Source of the DNA: Gephyromycinifex aptenodytis
GTDB lineage: Bacteria; Actinomycetota; Actinomycetes; Actinomycetales; Dermatophilaceae
Reading direction: 5' to 3'
DNA length: 64,000 nt
Assembly: GCF_012277275.1 (NCBI RefSeq)
Contig: NZ_CP051155.1
Span: 124,001 to 188,000 of the forward strand
The notes below the pieces were generated by a model. It had not been told where the DNA came from and ran no database searches. It saw nothing but the letters and a program-made list of their open reading frames with translations. Below are positions 53,468-61,925 of this stretch, piece by piece. The position numbers and the translations under genes are program-made. How positions within the stretch are numbered: position 1 is the first letter of the stretch; every line of letters begins with the position of its first letter.

Positions 53468-54799
53468 GTGACCTCGAACGCCCCTCTCACCTGGCCCGAC
53501 CTCCCAGCTCGTCAACAACCGTCCTGGCCGGATGTTGACGAACTCGCCGAGGCCCAGAACACCCTCGCCTCCTACCCCCCGCTGGTCTTCGCGGGCGAGT
53601 GCGATGTGTTGATGGATCGTCTCGCCGAAGCTTCGCGCGGTGAGGCTTTCGTGCTGATGGGCGGTGACTGCGCAGAAACCTTCGCCTCGGCGACCGCCGA
53701 CAACATTCGGGATCGGGTCAAGACGATCCTGCAGATGGCTGCGGTGCTCACCTATGGCGCCAGCATGCCGGTGGTCAAGATCGGCCGGATGGCCGGCCAG
53801 TACGCCAAGCCGCGCAGTAAGGACACCGAGGTGCGCGGCGGTCAGGAACTGCCTGCCTACCGCGGCGACATGGTCAACGACTTCGCGTTCGCGCCGCAGA
53901 ATCGGCGGCCGGACCCGGCGCGGCTGGTGCGCGCCTACCACGCAAGTTCAGCCACTTTGAACCTTGTTCGTGCCTTCACCCAGGGCGGCTTCGGCGATCT
54001 GCGGCATGTGCACGATTGGAACCGCGGGTTCATCGCCAATCAGGCCAATCAGCGGTACGAACGCATCGCGCGCGACATCGACCGTGCCATCCGGTTCATG
54101 GCGGCGTGCGGGGCGGATTTCGAGGCCCTGCGTCGTGTTGACGTGTGGGCCAGCCACGAGGCCTTGCTACTGGACTACGAACGGCCGTTGACCCGCATCG
54201 ATTCGCGCACCGGTCGCCCCTACGCCACCTCAGGTCACTTCCTGTGGGTGGGGGAACGAACTCGCGATCTGCACGAGGCGCACATCGACTTCGTCACCCG
54301 CATCACGAATCCGGTGGGCGTCAAGGTGGGGCCGACTGCCACGCCGGAAGACCTTTTGGCCATCATCGATCGCGTCGATCCCGACCGGGTTCCCGGCCGG
54401 TTGACGTTCATCACCAGGATGGGCCGAGACGTGGTGCGCACCAACCTCCCGCCGCTGCTTCGGGCGGTCAAGGACTCCGGTGCCTTGGTGACGTGGGTGT
54501 GCGACCCCATGCACGGCAACACTTTCGAGTCGGACAACGGTTACAAGACGCGCAGGTTTGAGGACATCGTCGAAGAGGTGCGGGGCTTCTTCGAGGCGCA
54601 TGCCGACGCGGGCACCCACCCTGGCGGCATGCATGTCGAACTGACCGGCAACGACGTCACCGAATGCCTCGGTGGGGTCATGCATCTGGCGGACGCTGAT
54701 CTGGAGCGGCGGTATGAGACGTTGTGCGACCCGCGCCTGAACCACCAGCAGAGTCTCGAACTGGCGTTCGTCGTCGCTGAGATGCTTGCTGCGCGCTGA
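53468..54799 (+). CDS. aroG: Class II DAHP synthase
   Basis: The 443-aa enzyme condenses PEP and erythrose 4-phosphate, the first step of the shikimate pathway. Class II motifs are present throughout: FVLMGGDCAETF, PVVKIGRMAGQYAKPRS, YRGDMVND, NPVGVKVGPT, FITRMGRDVVRTNLPPLL and WVCDPMHGNT, with the metal ligands Cys, His, Glu and Asp in place. The size is that of the AroG enzyme of mycobacteria, whose gene has the same neighbourhood as I recall (Rv2178c). Monocistronic. Confidence 0.96.
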   Translation: MTSNAPLTWPDLPARQQPSWPDVDELAEAQNTLASYPPLVFAGECDVLMDRLAEASRGEAFVLMGGDCAETFASATADNIRDRVKTILQMAAVLTYGASMPVVKIGRMAGQYAKPRSKDTEVRGGQELPAYRGDMVNDFAFAPQNRRPDPARLVRAYHASSATLNLVRAFTQGGFGDLRHVHDWNRGFIANQANQRYERIARDIDRAIRFMAACGADFEALRRVDVWASHEALLLDYERPLTRIDSRTGRPYATSGHFLWVGERTRDLHEAHIDFVTRITNPVGVKVGPTATPEDLLAIIDRVDPDRVPGRLTFITRMGRDVVRTNLPPLLRAVKDSGALVTWVCDPMHGNTFESDNGYKTRRFEDIVEEVRGFFEAHADAGTHPGGMHVELTGNDVTECLGGVMHLADADLERRYETLCDPRLNHQQSLELAFVVAEMLAAR

Positions 54800-54837
54800 T
54801 CGATGAACCCGGTCGCCACGTGGTGCGGCGGGCGTCC

Positions 54838-54843
54838 TAGCCT
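54838..54843 (+). promoter_or_regulatory. Candidate -10 element (TAGCCT) of the molybdopterin oxidoreductase gene
   Basis: TAGCCT, six bases (GGTGAG), GTG 54850. Confidence 0.5.
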
Positions 54844-54849
54844 GGTGAG

Positions 54850-55446
54850 GTGAACCACGATCCGGCTGACTTCGCTGAGCCGACCCCGCTGCCCCCGGGT
54901 CAGCGCAGCGCCCCGCTTCGGCCGCTGCACTACGGCCGGGTTCCCCGGTTGTCCTTAGACACCTGGTCGCTGACGATCGAAGGCGCCACCGCAGACGGGG
55001 GGATGACCTGCCTGCGCTGGGAGGACATCTGCGCCCTGCCGCAGATCGAGGTCGTGGCTGATCACCACTGCGTCTCTCACCGCAGCGCCCGCGCGTTGCG
55101 CTGGGGCGGGGTGCCGGCGCGCACGATCGTCGATCTTGCACCGCCGGCCGATGAGGCCCAGTGGTCACTTGTGTCCGCGGCTTACGGCTACCACTCCAAC
55201 GTCACCCTGAATGATCTGCTTTCCCCGCGCGCACTGTTCGCAACGCACCTGAACGGGGAGCCGCTCCCGCCTGAGCACGGCTGGCCGATGCGTCTGGTCT
55301 TTCCGCATCTATACGGCTGGAAGGGCCCCAAATGGGTGATGAGCGTGGAGTATCTGGCGTCGCCGCGCCGGGGGTTCTGGGAAGAACGTGGCTATCACTT
55401 CACCGGCGATGTCTGGCGTGAGGAGCGTTACGCCCACCAGGAATGA
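54850..55446 (+). CDS. Cytoplasmic molybdopterin-dependent oxidoreductase (SUOX/YedY fold)
   Basis: The 198-aa product matches the oxidoreductase molybdopterin-binding domain of the sulfite oxidase/MsrP family. The Mo-ligand cysteine is in DHHCVSHRS (C74). SLVSAAYGYHSNV, LNGEPLPPEHGWPMRLVFPHLYGWKGPKWV follow. It has no signal peptide, no haem domain and no MsrQ partner nearby, so it is a minimal cytoplasmic form with unknown substrate and electron partner. The gene is monocistronic and ends before a hairpin that it may share with the convergent kinase gene. Confidence 0.87.
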   Translation: MNHDPADFAEPTPLPPGQRSAPLRPLHYGRVPRLSLDTWSLTIEGATADGGMTCLRWEDICALPQIEVVADHHCVSHRSARALRWGGVPARTIVDLAPPADEAQWSLVSAAYGYHSNVTLNDLLSPRALFATHLNGEPLPPEHGWPMRLVFPHLYGWKGPKWVMSVEYLASPRRGFWEERGYHFTGDVWREERYAHQE

Positions 55447-55473
55447 GCGCCGCACCGGTCAACGCGGGTTGTA

Positions 55474-55489
55474 TGCCGCTGTAGCGGCA
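55474..55489. terminator. Hairpin between convergent oxidoreductase and kinase genes
   Basis: TGCCGCT and AGCGGCA (55474-55480, 55483-55489), effectively a 5-bp stem with TGTA loop or longer with GT/AC flanks. It lies in the 68-base gap and could act on both strands. Confidence 0.45.
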
Positions 55490-55514
55490 CACGGCTGACT
55501 GGGCTGAGGTCGAC

Positions 55515-57464
55515 TCACACCACGTTCAGGACGACGGTTCCGCCGCGAGGGGCTCCCTTGCCGGCGGCCGGCACGGTGGAGTGCGCGGTGCCGAAAAGCC
55601 CGCCCGCGATGCGGTTGATCTTGACGCTGAACCCGGCGCTTTCCAGCGCCGCCTTCGCCTCCGCGCTGGTCTCACCGCGCACATTGGGCACCTTGACCAG
55701 GTCGGGGCCCTTGCTGACGGTGACGGTCACGGTGTCGCCTTTGAACAAGGTGCCATCGGCGGGTTGTTGACTCAGAACTGCGCCCTTGTCGATGCGAGAG
55801 CTGAATTCGGTCCCGGCTACGGAGATCTTCAGTCCGCGTTCTTCGAGCTCGGCTTGGACATCTTCCAGCGAGGTCCCGACCCAGTCGCCGACGGCTACCG
55901 GCTGGCGTCCCTTACTCACGGTCACCTTCACCGCGGTACCGGGTCTGAGGGTCGTGCCCGTGGCGGGCTCTGAGGAGATCACCTTGCCGGCCGGCACCTT
56001 CTCGCTGAAGGACGGAGTCTGGGCGCCGAGGCTGAGTTTGAGTTCCTTCAGGGCGGCGCCCGCCTGTGCGACCGTCATGCCGGCCAAGTCGGGGACGTCG
56101 TAGCGTTCCGGGCCCTTGGAGACCACGAGCAGCACCTCATCCCCGCGGCGCAGCGAACTGCCGTGGCTCGGGTCGGAGGCAATGACCTGGCCTCGGGGGA
56201 CTTCTTCGGAGTAACCGTCTTCGACGTTGGGGCGCAGGTCCAAAGCGGTGAGGCTGTCTTGGGCCTGCACGCTTTGCAGACCGGTGAGCTCGGGTAGGAC
56301 ACGAGCCGAAGGCGGGCCGAAGAACCAGTAGCCACCTGCGGTGATCAGGGCCGCAGCGAGCAATAACAAAAGCACCAGCGGCCCGCTCCGCGCGCGTTTG
56401 CGCGGCGCCGCAGCGCCCGCGGACTCACCCGGTTCGACAACGGCTCGGGTGGGCGGGGCCGCGGCGGGTTTCGCCGTGCTCGCTGTTGCGCCGTGCGCTC
56501 GGGGGATGACCCGCGTGTGGCGCTTGATGGTGCCGGTGTCATGCCCCGGGGCCGGTGTCTGGCCTGCCTGCGTGGGGGCTGCCGGTTCGGGTCGGCGGTC
56601 GAGGACCTCATCGGGCAGGGTGTCCAGCGCCGCCCGCACTCGCTCCAGCAGGGCCCCCGCAGTGCTCGGTCGGTCCGCCGGGTCGCGTTGGGTGGCCCAG
56701 GTGGTGATGTCATCGAGCTCGGGAGGCAACGCCGCGACGGCGGCTGAGGGCGGTGGGACAGTGCCGTTGACGTGCTGCCAGGCGATGTTGATGGGGGTGG
56801 GGCCATCGACTGCCGGACGCCCCGTGAGCAGCTCGTGCAGCAGCAACCCGACCGCGTACAGGTCGCTGCGCTCGTCGGCGCTGCCGTGTTCGACTTGTTC
56901 GGGGGACAGGTAGGCGACGGTGCCGAGCAGTGGGCCGCTCAAACCCGTGGCGGTGGTCGCGGTGACGGCGCGGGCTAGGCCGAAATCGGCCACCTTCACG
57001 TGTCCGTCTGCGGCGATGAGAACGTTTTCGGGCTTGATGTCACGATGCACGATGCCCCGGGCATGGGCTGCGTTCAGCGCCGAGAGCACTGCCTCGGTCA
57101 CCTCGAGGGCCTCTCGTGGGGTGAGCGCCCCGACCTGGCGCAGCCAGGCGCGCAGCGTTCGACCTTCGACCAGCTCCATGGCCAGGAAGACGATCTTGTC
57201 GTCCTCGCCTTGGTCATACACGGCCACGGCGTTGGGGTGGGTGAGTCGGGCAGCTGCGCGGGCCTCGCTGCGGAAGCGTTCGACGAATTCTGGGTCGCGG
57301 GCGAGCTCGGGCCGCATGATCTTCAGGGCGACGTCGCGATCCAAGCGGGTGTCGAGCGCGATGTAGACAGAACCCATCCCGCCGTCGGCGATGTGCTCGC
57401 GCACCAGGTATCGCCCGTCGAGCGTTCGGTCGACGAGTGAGTCTTCTTGCGGGGCGTAAGCCAC
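55515..57464 (-). CDS. Transmembrane Ser/Thr protein kinase with four PASTA domains
   Basis: The 649-aa product has a kinase domain (residues ~15-280: GGMGSVYIA loop, VALKIM lysine 48, GIVHRDIKPENVLI, VADFGLARA, GTVAYLSPEQ) and a juxtamembrane Pro/Ala linker. Next come one transmembrane helix (GPLVLLLLLAAALITAGGYWFF) and four extracellular PASTA repeats that bind peptidoglycan fragments. It should couple wall state to phosphorylation. It diverges from an Rv2175c-like DNA-binding gene, the place held by PknL in mycobacteria, which lacks PASTA domains. GTG 57464 has TAGACT 6 nt upstream. Confidence 0.95.
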   Translation of the reverse strand: MAYAPQEDSLVDRTLDGRYLVREHIADGGMGSVYIALDTRLDRDVALKIMRPELARDPEFVERFRSEARAAARLTHPNAVAVYDQGEDDKIVFLAMELVEGRTLRAWLRQVGALTPREALEVTEAVLSALNAAHARGIVHRDIKPENVLIAADGHVKVADFGLARAVTATTATGLSGPLLGTVAYLSPEQVEHGSADERSDLYAVGLLLHELLTGRPAVDGPTPINIAWQHVNGTVPPPSAAVAALPPELDDITTWATQRDPADRPSTAGALLERVRAALDTLPDEVLDRRPEPAAPTQAGQTPAPGHDTGTIKRHTRVIPRAHGATASTAKPAAAPPTRAVVEPGESAGAAAPRKRARSGPLVLLLLLAAALITAGGYWFFGPPSARVLPELTGLQSVQAQDSLTALDLRPNVEDGYSEEVPRGQVIASDPSHGSSLRRGDEVLLVVSKGPERYDVPDLAGMTVAQAGAALKELKLSLGAQTPSFSEKVPAGKVISSEPATGTTLRPGTAVKVTVSKGRQPVAVGDWVGTSLEDVQAELEERGLKISVAGTEFSSRIDKGAVLSQQPADGTLFKGDTVTVTVSKGPDLVKVPNVRGETSAEAKAALESAGFSVKINRIAGGLFGTAHSTVPAAGKGAPRGGTVVLNVV

Positions 57465-57470
57465 GGCCGC

Positions 57471-57476
57471 AGTCTA
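57471..57476 (-). promoter_or_regulatory. Candidate -10 element (TAGACT) of the PASTA kinase gene
   Basis: TAGACT on the minus strand, six bases (GCGGCC), GTG 57464. Confidence 0.55.
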
Positions 57477-57593
57477 GGCGGGCAGCTTGGGCTGCGGCCC
57501 GAACGGCACGCCAAGCCTCCGGTTCGGGTCTTGTGGTCGACCGCTGTGCGGGTCCTGGTTCATCTTGCTCGGTACAGGTGGCACCCTTGGGGC

Positions 57594-57995
57594 GTGAATC
57601 TTCTCGACGAGGGCGGCGCCGCCGCCGACGACCCCATTGTCCATCTCGATTCCCTCGTCCCGGAGTGGCTGACGGTGCCGGAGGCTGCCGAACGCCAGGG
57701 GGTGGCGTTGTCGACTGTGCGAACCCAGATCAAGGAAGGCCAGCTCGTTGCTGTGCGACGGGGGCCCAACAAAGCGGTCTACATTCCCGAGGTTTTCGTC
57801 ACGCAGGAAGGTCCGCGGCCAGAGCTGCCCGGAACCTTCACCGTCTTGACCGACGGTGGGATGAATGACTGCGAGCTTCTCACCTGGCTTTTCACGCCCG
57901 ATGAGACGCTGCCGGTGCCGGGCAGTCCGATGGATGCGCTGCTGGCCGGGCACAAAACCGAGATCCGCAGGCGCGCCATGGAGACAGCTTTCTGA
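57594..57995 (+). CDS. Rv2175c-like winged-helix DNA-binding protein, probable kinase substrate
   Basis: The 133-aa product has an N-terminal helix-turn-helix (EWLTVPEAAERQGVALSTVRTQIKEGQLVAVRRG) and a C-terminal helical part (LPGTFTVLTDGGMNDCELLTWLFTPDETLPVPGSPMDAL). It matches the Rv2175c family, whose founding member is a DNA-binding protein phosphorylated by PknL. The divergent kinase gene next door is therefore its likely regulator. The frame extends to 57447 inside the kinase promoter region. GTG 57594 gives the natural N-terminus. Its last codons form part of a 12-bp palindromic hairpin. Confidence 0.87.
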   Translation: MNLLDEGGAAADDPIVHLDSLVPEWLTVPEAAERQGVALSTVRTQIKEGQLVAVRRGPNKAVYIPEVFVTQEGPRPELPGTFTVLTDGGMNDCELLTWLFTPDETLPVPGSPMDALLAGHKTEIRRRAMETAF

Positions 57996-58008
57996 TCCAT
58001 GGCGCGCC
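57970..58008. terminator. Perfect 12-bp inverted repeat, bidirectional terminator
   Basis: GGCGCGCCATGG (57970-57981) and CCATGGCGCGCC (57997-58008) around a 15-nt loop that contains the stop codon of the Rv2175c-like gene. It lies between convergent genes. Confidence 0.65.
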
Positions 58009-58014
58009 CGAGTT

Positions 58015-59100
58015 CTAGGTTTCTCTGGCCGTGGCCAAGTCGATGAGCGCCTCGAGCGCTTGACGTCCTTCGCCGCTCAAGCCGGAGGTGGCCTCCAACT
58101 CGGCCCGGGCGGTGTTGGTGTCCTCCTGGATCATCTCTTCCAGGCGCTGGGTCGCCCCGGAACCGGAGATGATCGATCGAAGTTCATCGATGGCTGCATC
58201 ATCCAGGTCGGGCGTGCCCAGGCGGCTGGTCAGGATGTCGGCCTGGGCCGACGTGCAATCACGCAGAGTGAGCGCCACCAGGACGGTGCGTTTTCCTTCA
58301 CGTAGGTCATCGCCGGCGGGTTTTCCGGTAGCTGCCGGGTCGCCGAAGACGCCGAGTAAGTCATCGCGCATCTGGAATGCCTCGCCCAGCGCCAGGCCGT
58401 AGCGGCTCAGGTGGGCGGCCTGTTCGGCCGGTAGTCCCGCAGCCCGGGCGCCGATAAGCAACGGCTGCTCGACGCTGTACTGGGCGCTCTTGTACTTGAT
58501 GACGGCTCGGGCGCCATCGATACGTTGAGCGGCATCCAGGTGATCCCAGCCGCGCACCGATTCCAGCACGTCCAGGAACTGCCCGCCCATGAGTTGGCTG
58601 CGCATGGTGTCGAAGACGGGCCGTGCCCGCTCCATCTCTTCGGGGTCCCAACCGCTGGTAGCCATCATCTCGTCGCTCCAGACCAGGCAGAGGTTGCCAG
58701 CCAGGATGGCTCCGGCCACACCGAACCGATCGGCGTCTCCGGACCAGTCGAGGTCGCGGTGCGTCGCCGCCAACACTTCGTGGGCGGTCGGGCGCCCGCG
58801 TCGCATGCGGCTGTCATCCATCACGTCGTCGTGCAGCAGAGCCGCAGCCTGGAACATCTCCATAGCGGTCGCGGCTCTCAGCGCGGCGTCGGTGTTCATG
58901 CCGCCGGCTGCTGTGTATCCATACGAGCAGAAGGCGGCGCGAAGTCGCTTCCCGTCTCGAAGCAGGGAAGCGATGGCGTCAACGAGCGGGTCGATGTCAG
59001 CGCCGAGGGCGGCGAGCCCTTGGCGCTGGTGAGCGAGTTCCGCGTCAATCTCGTCTTGCACACGTTGACGGAAAGAGGTGAGGTCGAGCGAATGGGACAA
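58015..59100 (-). CDS. Polyprenyl (geranylgeranyl-type) diphosphate synthase
   Basis: The 361-aa trans-prenyltransferase condenses isopentenyl diphosphate with allylic diphosphates. The first Asp-rich motif is in LLHDDVMDDSRMRRGRPT and the second in GEAFQMRDDLLGVFGD, with GKRLRAAFCSYGY upstream. The bulky aromatic residues usual before the first motif are replaced by AAAL, consistent with a C20 or longer product. TTG 59100 has GGGAGG upstream. It is the idsA2 (Rv2173) position, divergent from metF. Product length is inferred only. Confidence 0.92.
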   Translation of the reverse strand: MSHSLDLTSFRQRVQDEIDAELAHQRQGLAALGADIDPLVDAIASLLRDGKRLRAAFCSYGYTAAGGMNTDAALRAATAMEMFQAAALLHDDVMDDSRMRRGRPTAHEVLAATHRDLDWSGDADRFGVAGAILAGNLCLVWSDEMMATSGWDPEEMERARPVFDTMRSQLMGGQFLDVLESVRGWDHLDAAQRIDGARAVIKYKSAQYSVEQPLLIGARAAGLPAEQAAHLSRYGLALGEAFQMRDDLLGVFGDPAATGKPAGDDLREGKRTVLVALTLRDCTSAQADILTSRLGTPDLDDAAIDELRSIISGSGATQRLEEMIQEDTNTARAELEATSGLSGEGRQALEALIDLATARET

Positions 59101-59150
59101 CTGTGCCTCCCGGATCGTGGCTCCCCAGAGCCTACGTTGTCGAAGGGCTC

Positions 59151-59156
59151 TACGCT
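59151..59156 (+). promoter_or_regulatory. Candidate -10 element (TACGCT) of metF
   Basis: TACGCT, seven bases, ATG 59164. It supports the short start over a frame that runs back through the prenyl synthase gene. Confidence 0.5.
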
Positions 59157-59163
59157 GACCCGC

Positions 59164-60042
59164 ATGCTCGACTCGTGCCCCGGCTTGCCGGAACTCATCA
59201 ACGCCTCGGAACCTTCATTCAGTTTTGAGTTCTTCCCGCCCAAAGATGACCGTGCTGAAGCGGCCCTCTGGGAGGCCATTCGCCGCCTCGAACAGGTGAA
59301 GCCGACGTTCGTGTCCATGACGTACGGGGCGGGTGGCTCGACACGGGATCGCACGATTCGGGTCACCGAACGCATCGCCCAAGAGACCACCTTGACTCCG
59401 ATGGCGCATCTGACCTGTGTGGGGTCTTCTCGCGATGAGCTGCGGGAGGTGATCGGCCAGTACGCCGGGGCCGGCATCCGCAATGTGCTGGCCCTGCGCG
59501 GGGACCCCCAGGGTGGGCTGGGTGCGCCCTGGGAGCGGCATCCGGAAGGGTTGGACCACGCGGAGGACCTGGTGCGGCTGCTGCGGGAGTTGGGGAGTTT
59601 CACGGTTGGGGTCGCTGCCTTTCCTGACAAGCACCCCGAATCGCCTGACCTGGATCACGACGCGGACATTCTCGTGCGCAAGGCGGACGCGGGGGCCGAT
59701 TTCGCGGTGACCCAGTTCGTGTTCGATGCCGATACCTATCTGGCACTGCGGGATCGGGTCGCAGCCCGGGGTAGGGCACTACCGGTAATTCCAGGGCTGA
59801 TGCCGGTCACCAGCTTCAAGCAGGTCTCGCGGATGGCGGAGCTGTCTGGGACGCCGCTGCCGGAGGCAGTGGTGCGACGACTTGAACCGCTGGCCACAGA
59901 GCCCGCGGCGCTGCGTGCCGAAGGGGTGGCCATCGCAACCGAACTGGGTCGCAGACTGCTCGACGAAGGCGCTCCCGGCCTGCACTTTTACACGATGAAC
60001 CGCTCCACGGCGACGCTAGAGGTGTTTGCCAACCTGGCCTGA
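59164..60042 (+). CDS. metF: Methylenetetrahydrofolate reductase
   Basis: The 292-aa flavoprotein reduces 5,10-methylene-THF to 5-methyl-THF, the methyl source for methionine synthase. Motifs: FSFEFFPPKDDRAEAALW (active-site Glu), VSMTYGAGGSTRDRT, HLTCVGSSRDEL, NVLALRGDPQGG, GADFAVTQFVFD, VIPGLMPVTSFKQ and PGLHFYTMNRS. The size is that of bacterial MetF. The start ATG 59164 follows a leaderless -10. In mycobacteria an MTHFR-like gene (Rv2172c) also faces the prenyl synthase gene as I recall. It provides methyl groups for a pathway that needs the cobalamin made by the cob locus. Confidence 0.94.
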   Translation: MLDSCPGLPELINASEPSFSFEFFPPKDDRAEAALWEAIRRLEQVKPTFVSMTYGAGGSTRDRTIRVTERIAQETTLTPMAHLTCVGSSRDELREVIGQYAGAGIRNVLALRGDPQGGLGAPWERHPEGLDHAEDLVRLLRELGSFTVGVAAFPDKHPESPDLDHDADILVRKADAGADFAVTQFVFDADTYLALRDRVAARGRALPVIPGLMPVTSFKQVSRMAELSGTPLPEAVVRRLEPLATEPAALRAEGVAIATELGRRLLDEGAPGLHFYTMNRSTATLEVFANLA

Positions 60043-60088
60043 TGCGGCCCGCGGTCTTGGCCTCTGGTTGGTGCTGGAGCCGCTCTGA

Positions 60089-60718
60089 TCAGTCGTGGAG
60101 GTATTCGCCTTGCGGGGCGGCCGGAGCCCACAGTCGGCCACCTCGCCAGTGCGCCAGACGACGATGCAGACGCCGAACCCGGGAGATGAGCAGGAAGGCA
60201 ATTGCGATGGTCACCAGGAGCAGGGTTCCGGCGATACCGGCGGCGATCATCGGCTGGGCCAACGCCAAGCTCAACACACCGGCCACCGTGAGGTCTTCAG
60301 CTGTACTCACGACGATGTTGCTGACCGGCTCGGGGGAGGCGTTGACCCCCAACCGTGTTCCGGCTTTGGCGGTGTGACTGGTCAACGCGGTCAACGCCCC
60401 GGCCGTCGCGGCTAACGCAGTGGGCACACTCGCGGTGTCGTGGGCCAGCAGGTAGCCCAGCACACCGCCGACGGCTGGGCGGATGAGCGTGTGGATGGAG
60501 TCCCAGGTCGAGTCGATGTAGGGGATCTTGTCGGCCACCATCTCGATGAGAAAGAGAATCCCGGCGACCACGAGCACATCGGTACGCATGAGGGCAGCTG
60601 GCACCGCCTCCGCGCCTGCGAACCGGCCCAATAGACCCAGCACGAGGACCGCAGCGTAGGCATTGATGCCACTGGCCCATCCTGAGGTGAAGGTCAACGC
60701 GGCGATCTCGGGTCCCAC
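60089..60718 (-). CDS. DUF4126 membrane protein
   Basis: The 209-aa product has five or six hydrophobic segments (FTSGWASGINAYAAVLVLGLLG, VLVVAGILFLIEMVADKIPYIDSTWDSIHTLIRP, AGTLLLVTIAIAFLLI) and matches DUF4126, of unknown function. GTG 60718 has AAGGAG about 6 nt upstream. The basic C-terminal tail is probably cytoplasmic. It converges with metF and diverges from the SOS operon. Confidence 0.85.
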   Translation of the reverse strand: MGPEIAALTFTSGWASGINAYAAVLVLGLLGRFAGAEAVPAALMRTDVLVVAGILFLIEMVADKIPYIDSTWDSIHTLIRPAVGGVLGYLLAHDTASVPTALAATAGALTALTSHTAKAGTRLGVNASPEPVSNIVVSTAEDLTVAGVLSLALAQPMIAAGIAGTLLLVTIAIAFLLISRVRRLHRRLAHWRGGRLWAPAAPQGEYLHD

Positions 60719-61083
60719 AACGACTCCTTGGTACAGGCACCGTGGCAGCCCGGTGCTGGTGGGTGGCGCTCTGACGTGCTCGCAGCGGCAACCGGTGCGA
60801 GGGGAAGGGTATGCCCCCGCGGCCGAAATGCGCCTGCCTGGCGTATCTCAATCCCGCCGTGGGTGGGCCCATCAGCAGGATCAAACGGCGCGCCGGCAGC
60901 CTCGAACAGGCCTCTGAACAGCGATGTCCACATCCGCCCAATCGTTGTCGGAGCTGCGGTGTAACTTACTCTCATCGAACACAAGTTCGATGTACGAAAG
61001 TTCGATCGAAGCTGCCTGTGACGCTCCCTGCCAACGAGGCGCGGGGCCGGCGTCATCGGCCCCGGACGGTGAGGGTGAGGCTA
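60719..61083. other. Intergenic region with SOS promoter
   Basis: 365 bases without a supported gene. The right third holds the LexA box (60975-60990), AT-richer -10 candidates (TAACTT 60962-60967, TACTCT 60967-60972) and a TTCGATCGAA palindrome (61001-61010). The left part carries the DUF4126 promoter. Confidence 0.6.
60975..60990 (+). promoter_or_regulatory. LexA (SOS) box
   Basis: TCGAAC, four bases (ACAA), GTTCGA: an exact match to the actinobacterial/Gram-positive LexA operator consensus. It lies 93 nt before the DUF6504 start and just downstream of -10-like hexamers, so LexA would repress the DUF6504-HEPN-dnaE2 operon until DNA damage. Confidence 0.88.
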
Positions 61084-61377
61084 ATGCGCAGGTACGACAC
61101 CGCAGTCGAAGTGGAGACGAGTGCCGACGACGTTCCGGTGCGTTTCTCCTGGCACGGGCGTCGTTACGACGTTGTCGAGATCCTCGAGCGTTGGCGAGCC
61201 CGCAGCGCTTGGTGGCGCGACGCGCTGGACCCCGGGCGCGGGCTGTGCGCCCTGCAGTTGGAGAACCTCGAAGAACATGTGTGGCGGGTGAGCGCGCTGC
61301 GCGCCGCCAACGGCTCGGTCGGGGTCTACGACCTGGCCCGGGGCCGCGGCTGGCGACTGCTGCAAGTCGCCGACTAG
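61084..61377 (+). CDS. DUF6504 family protein
   Basis: A 97-aa basic protein (VRFSWHGRRYDVVEILERWRARSAWWRD, WRVSALRAANGSVGVYDLARGRGWRLLQVAD). It matches DUF6504, which I recall beside actinobacterial translesion polymerases. The short beta-rich fold and many Trp/Arg residues suggest nucleic-acid or polymerase contact, but this is unproven. ATG 61084 has GAGG 5 nt upstream. It is the first gene after the LexA box. The frame runs back to 60811 across the box, which rules out the longer start. Confidence 0.8.
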   Translation: MRRYDTAVEVETSADDVPVRFSWHGRRYDVVEILERWRARSAWWRDALDPGRGLCALQLENLEEHVWRVSALRAANGSVGVYDLARGRGWRLLQVAD

Positions 61378-61496
61378 GCACCTCATTTCGCCACCGCAGG
61401 ACGTCAGCAGCCGTTGAGTCCTCCTCTTCTCAACCCCCTCGCGCAGCACACCCCGCAGCACCCCTGCGCTTTCCCCCCATCTGCCAGGAGACGGCG

Positions 61497-61925
61497 ATGT
61501 CGAGTATCACCAGCACAGCGACGACCACGACCACCTTCGACCTACTCGATCGGGCGCGTGCCACCCTTCTGCAAGCATGCTGGGCACAGACGACCACCGA
61601 CCGGTACTGCGCGGCGCACCTGGCTGCGTTGCGCGCCGCTGCTGCTCTCATCAGCGCCCGCATGAACCGCCGGGCTCCGTTGGGGCATGCATGGTCCCAT
61701 CTGGCAACCCTGGCTCCAGAGTTCAGCGAGTGGGCGGACTACTTCTCCCTAGCCGGTGAACGACGACTCCAGTTCGAGTCCGGCGCAGGCACGGCGCTGC
61801 AGCGAGAAGCCGACGACCTGTTGCGCGCGGCCGAGACATTCCATGGCCTGATCCTGGCTGCCCTCGGCCTCCCCCTGGAGTTCTCTCCTGACGCCAGCGC
61901 CCTCGCTGCCGTTGTTCGAGGGTGA
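61497..61925 (+). CDS. SAV_6107-type HEPN domain protein
   Basis: A 142-aa all-helical protein (LLDRARATLLQACWAQTTTDRYCAAHLAALRAAAALISAR, EFSEWADYFSLAGERRLQFESG, ADDLLRAAETFHGLILAALG). It matches the SAV_6107-like HEPN family linked to actinobacterial dnaE2 operons. The RNase-type R-x4-6-H motif of toxin HEPNs is not evident, so a scaffold role is more likely. AGGAG lies 6 nt before ATG 61497. Its stop overlaps the GTG of the polymerase gene by 4 nt, which couples the two. Confidence 0.8.
   Translation: MSSITSTATTTTTFDLLDRARATLLQACWAQTTTDRYCAAHLAALRAAAALISARMNRRAPLGHAWSHLATLAPEFSEWADYFSLAGERRLQFESGAGTALQREADDLLRAAETFHGLILAALGLPLEFSPDASALAAVVRG

Noticed and set aside
60990-61010. Second LexA box next to the first
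   Set aside because: GTTCGA at 61000-61005 has no matching TCGAAC half at the right distance. The TTCGATCGAA palindrome lacks the N4 spacer of a LexA site.
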